Source: Verrucomicrobiota bacterium (GTDB lineage: Bacteria > Verrucomicrobiota > Verrucomicrobiia > Opitutales > Opitutaceae). Taken from it: a stretch of DNA of 15,733 nucleotides. Positions 13,120-15,733 of the stretch are shown here, piece after piece (within the stretch, counting starts at the first letter, position 1; each line of letters begins with the position of its first letter). The stretch is taken from positions 1 through 15,733 of the forward strand of contig JAEZAD010000269.1 in NCBI GenBank assembly GCA_023430565.1. Reading direction: 5' to 3'. The notes beneath the pieces were generated by a model. The model was not told where the DNA came from. It saw only the letters and a list, made by a program, of their open reading frames with translations, and did no database searches. The position numbers and the translations under genes were made by a program.

Positions 13120-15733
13120 ATGAAGATGAAAAGAGCTTTAGCACTGATATTAATCTTGTCCATAGTATTTACACTCATTCCTGAAAAGACCATTGCACAA
13201 AATGAAGTTGCTATAGGTTCCGAGCCACGGGCTGGTGCTTTGACTCACAGCCCCTCAGGAATTACATATGATACCCGTGTATCCTATCAGATTGTGACTG
13301 GGGGAAAGACAGGCGAAACCGTTGATGATACCCAATCGGCCGTGGTTCGCTTCACCCTGAATAATCCCGGTGAACAGCCGGTTTCATTTAATTACTCGGT
13401 GCTTTCAGGCAGTGCCGAAATCAGGCATCTCCTTGGAACCACCTCTGGGACGGTTACTCTCTCACAGGCAGAGCCGGAAAAGGATGTGACCATAGAGATT
13501 GCTCCTTTTGCGGACAAACCCGCTGGAGATTTCCCCTTACCCAATGACCCCAATACCTTTTGGACCGGAGAACACTTCTTCTATCTTTATTGCAGCGATA
13601 TTCAAAACGCCCTGTTCTATGGGGATCGGGTGAGCCTTACCGTACCAGTGCCGGTGGAGAGCGAATTTGACTATGAGGCGGCTTACGCGAATGCGGTCAA
13701 TACAAAACTCATCGACCTTGATGCAGTGACCGGAGGAACTGATGGGGTTTACCCCGCTCCGGAAAGTGGTGAATTCAGCTTTTCGGGCGTAATATCCGGA
13801 GATATCCGGAAAATGCTGGATGACGGTGTGTTCACCCATATCCATCTCCCGCAGGGTTATTTCATGAATGAGTCCGACGAAATTCAGAATGTTGCATACC
13901 ATATTAAAACTAAAAACGCTATACCACCCAGAGAAGCAGTTAAGTCAAATTTTATCAGCCTTGAGCCCAAGAGCCAAGCTTCATTTTACACCGAAGGTTT
14001 CGCCCAATGCATTCCGGTGGGAGGCATTAATCTTGGTCCAGGACAGGAAGGCAACGGTCTTTTCAATCAACTGGACTTTACCTTTGACTATTCCGGTGTG
14101 ACCACACCCGATGTCATCACTATTTCATTTACCGATGAGGTAGGAACTTACCTGCGGCATCAGGTAAACTTTTCCGACCAGGCACCCCCACAGGTGAAAA
14201 ACATTTCAACCGGCATGTCCCAGTCCCATTATGGGGATGAGATTCCTGTAACCATTGAATTTAATGAACCCGTCCATACCGATGGCATTACCTTTACTGT
14301 GGATGGTCAAACTCTGCATCCCATGGAGGGAGCAGGTACAGTCTCCCAAAAGGTCAGCTTTCTGTACCCAATAGGGGATAAGGCGCTGGGTGCATCCGGC
14401 ATTACTGTCAATGTATCCGACATCACCGGCGCTGTAGACCTTTCCGGAAAATCCATGAAGGCTTCGGCAAGCGGCAGCACCGGAGTCAATATTTCCTTTG
14501 ACCCAAGGCATTCCTTTGCGTACTGTGCAGAGCCTTCGGTCAGCTTGGATCAGGGGACGATCCGCAATATGACGGCAACAGTCTCCATTCCCCTTAAATC
14601 GGATACTCGGCTCAGTAACTGGCTTAACGAAGCATCCCGGTTAGGAGAGGGTAATATCTCAACTGCGGTAAAAGTCAGGGCTATAACCGTGGAAGGCACG
14701 ATAGATATTCCTCTGACCATCCAAACAGACGCAACCCGAGTCACCGGGCTCACGGGCTCTTTTACTGCACCCGAAAACAACACAGGCGAGGATGCGTACT
14801 ATGCTCTGGAGATCTACATGGATACGGGCAGCGGGTATGCGATGGTGGACAGCCTGGTGACATTTTACGCTGTTCAGCCCCTTATCCTTGTGGATGATGA
14901 ATCAGATATTACCTTAAATTATACCTATTGGCCACCGGCAGACCAAATCTTTAAAAATGCGGGAGGTTCCCTTTCGCTGGGTTATCACCTCAATGTTGAC
15001 GCCACCTGGATAGGCTCTGAATACTTTAATTGGTCCAGCAGCGATGAAAGCGTTGCCACCATTGATGCAAATGGTAATATTACATTAACGGGTATCGGCC
15101 AGGTCTTCTTTACCCTGGCGGTGACCAATCCTCTTAACGAGGATGTGGTAAGCTTTAAAAGCCGCATCCTTACAGTGCTGGAAGCCCAGGATGCCTACCT
15201 CTATGTGCCAAACGGCATTAAAAATCAGGATCTTCTGATGGGCAGCGATGCAAAAATCAGCTTTTCCTCCAACCTGACTGAGCGAAATGACTTGTACGGC
15301 GGATCGGGAACCGAAACGGCCTATACCTTTAATCTGTATGAGGTGACCTATGACGATGACCTCATGAGCAAAGGCAGTATATTGTCAACCGAGATAATAA
15401 AGGCTACCGCTCAGGCACCGCTTAATGCCTATACTGTGCCTGGAAGCCTGCTCACAAGGGCCACCGAGAGGACCCAATACGGTTATATCCTTGAAATCAG
15501 CACCAAGGATCTGCAGTCAGGTATCACCATGACCGCTGAGGCTAATATCCGGATACGGCAACTGCCTGCAAAGGCCTCTCTGATCCGTCCTGAATCGCTA
15601 TTTCTGCTGGACAGCGCCAATAGCTTTACAGCGGCCTTTGACATTGAAAACAAAACCTCCGATACCCAATATGAGCTCAAAGTAACCAAAAACAGCGAGG
15701 CTACTCCCGTCAAATCAGTGGCATCCCCTGCAC
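13120..15733 (+). CDS. Giant secreted multidomain surface protein (3' end outside window)
   Basis: The frame runs 871 codons from ATG 13120 to the window edge with no stop, so the gene is larger than what is seen. AAAGGAG (13105-13111) sets the start. A signal peptide covers residues 1-27 (basic MKMKR, hydrophobic LALILILSIVFTLI, cleavage likely after TIA). Then follow a Calx-beta-like domain (about 47-185; SGTVTLSQAEPEKDVTIEI, later YGDRVSLTVPV), a beta-rich region of unknown type (about 185-350), a bacterial Ig-like domain (about 358-450; IPVTIEFNEPV), further beta-sandwich sequence, and a BIG2-like Ig domain (about 607-688; WSSSDESVATIDANGNITLTG). No catalytic motif is visible. With the SLH protein at the other edge of the window it shares GC-rich composition and an adhesin-like all-beta make-up; its missing C-terminus may carry a wall anchor. 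Expression is probably controlled by the divergent TetR regulator. Confidence 0.88.
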   Translation, partial: MKMKRALALILILSIVFTLIPEKTIAQNEVAIGSEPRAGALTHSPSGITYDTRVSYQIVTGGKTGETVDDTQSAVVRFTLNNPGEQPVSFNYSVLSGSAEIRHLLGTTSGTVTLSQAEPEKDVTIEIAPFADKPAGDFPLPNDPNTFWTGEHFFYLYCSDIQNALFYGDRVSLTVPVPVESEFDYEAAYANAVNTKLIDLDAVTGGTDGVYPAPESGEFSFSGVISGDIRKMLDDGVFTHIHLPQGYFMNESDEIQNVAYHIKTKNAIPPREAVKSNFISLEPKSQASFYTEGFAQCIPVGGINLGPGQEGNGLFNQLDFTFDYSGVTTPDVITISFTDEVGTYLRHQVNFSDQAPPQVKNISTGMSQSHYGDEIPVTIEFNEPVHTDGITFTVDGQTLHPMEGAGTVSQKVSFLYPIGDKALGASGITVNVSDITGAVDLSGKSMKASASGSTGVNISFDPRHSFAYCAEPSVSLDQGTIRNMTATVSIPLKSDTRLSNWLNEASRLGEGNISTAVKVRAITVEGTIDIPLTIQTDATRVTGLTGSFTAPENNTGEDAYYALEIYMDTGSGYAMVDSLVTFYAVQPLILVDDESDITLNYTYWPPADQIFKNAGGSLSLGYHLNVDATWIGSEYFNWSSSDESVATIDANGNITLTGIGQVFFTLAVTNPLNEDVVSFKSRILTVLEAQDAYLYVPNGIKNQDLLMGSDAKISFSSNLTERNDLYGGSGTETAYTFNLYEVTYDDDLMSKGSILSTEIIKATAQAPLNAYTVPGSLLTRATERTQYGYILEISTKDLQSGITMTAEANIRIRQLPAKASLIRPESLFLLDSANSFTAAFDIENKTSDTQYELKVTKNSEATPVKSVASPA

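Overview
The window looks like chromosome from a low-GC Gram-positive anaerobe of the class Clostridia, possibly Lachnospiraceae-like. The grounds are strong GGAGG-type ribosome binding sites, three genes that appear to start at TTG, an S-layer-homology (SLH) surface protein, a YtrA-type GntR/ABC exporter operon, and a CUT1 sugar-type ABC importer with no ATPase of its own, as is usual in Firmicutes. Taxonomy is an inference from gene style; there is no rRNA or tRNA here.

Layout: (1) 2-2689 is the 3' part of a large secreted multidomain surface protein ending in three SLH domains and a clear Rho-independent terminator. (2) 2888-4831 is a compact GntR regulator - ABC ATPase - ABC-2 permease operon. 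Its promoter is embedded in an array of five CTGTT pentamers: a 16-bp-arm perfect inverted repeat plus a further copy. (3) 4982-6965, minus strand, is a LacI-family repressor followed by a ribokinase-like PfkB kinase. Divergent from it, at 7194-11331, are a nucleoside hydrolase of a divergent type, a CUT1 solute-binding lipoprotein interrupted by an in-frame TAA, and two CUT1 permeases. Two sites sharing 13 identical bases (TTTAGATAAAACG) lie downstream of the two divergent promoters and are good LacI-type operator candidates. (4) 11569-12285 is an orphan LytTR response regulator, preceded by a doubtful 73-codon frame. (5) 12367-12990, minus strand, is a TetR regulator. Divergent from it, 13120 to the window end is the 5' part of a second giant secreted protein. 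A 24-bp perfect palindrome sits between them.

How the genes fit together: the LacI block reads as one inducible scavenging module. The importer would bring in a riboside or related glycoside, the hydrolase would cleave it, and the kinase would phosphorylate the released sugar. The actual substrate is not visible in the sequence. The premature stop in the solute-binding protein means the import step may be broken in this strain, or may depend on readthrough or reinitiation. The GntR operon probably exports a peptide, antibiotic or other membrane-active compound and controls itself. The TetR protein probably controls both itself and the giant surface protein.

The two surface-protein genes at the edges are clearly more GC-rich than the transporter block between them. 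Counting single sequence lines by eye gives 36/60 G+C at 2221-2280 and 15/60 at 9781-9840.
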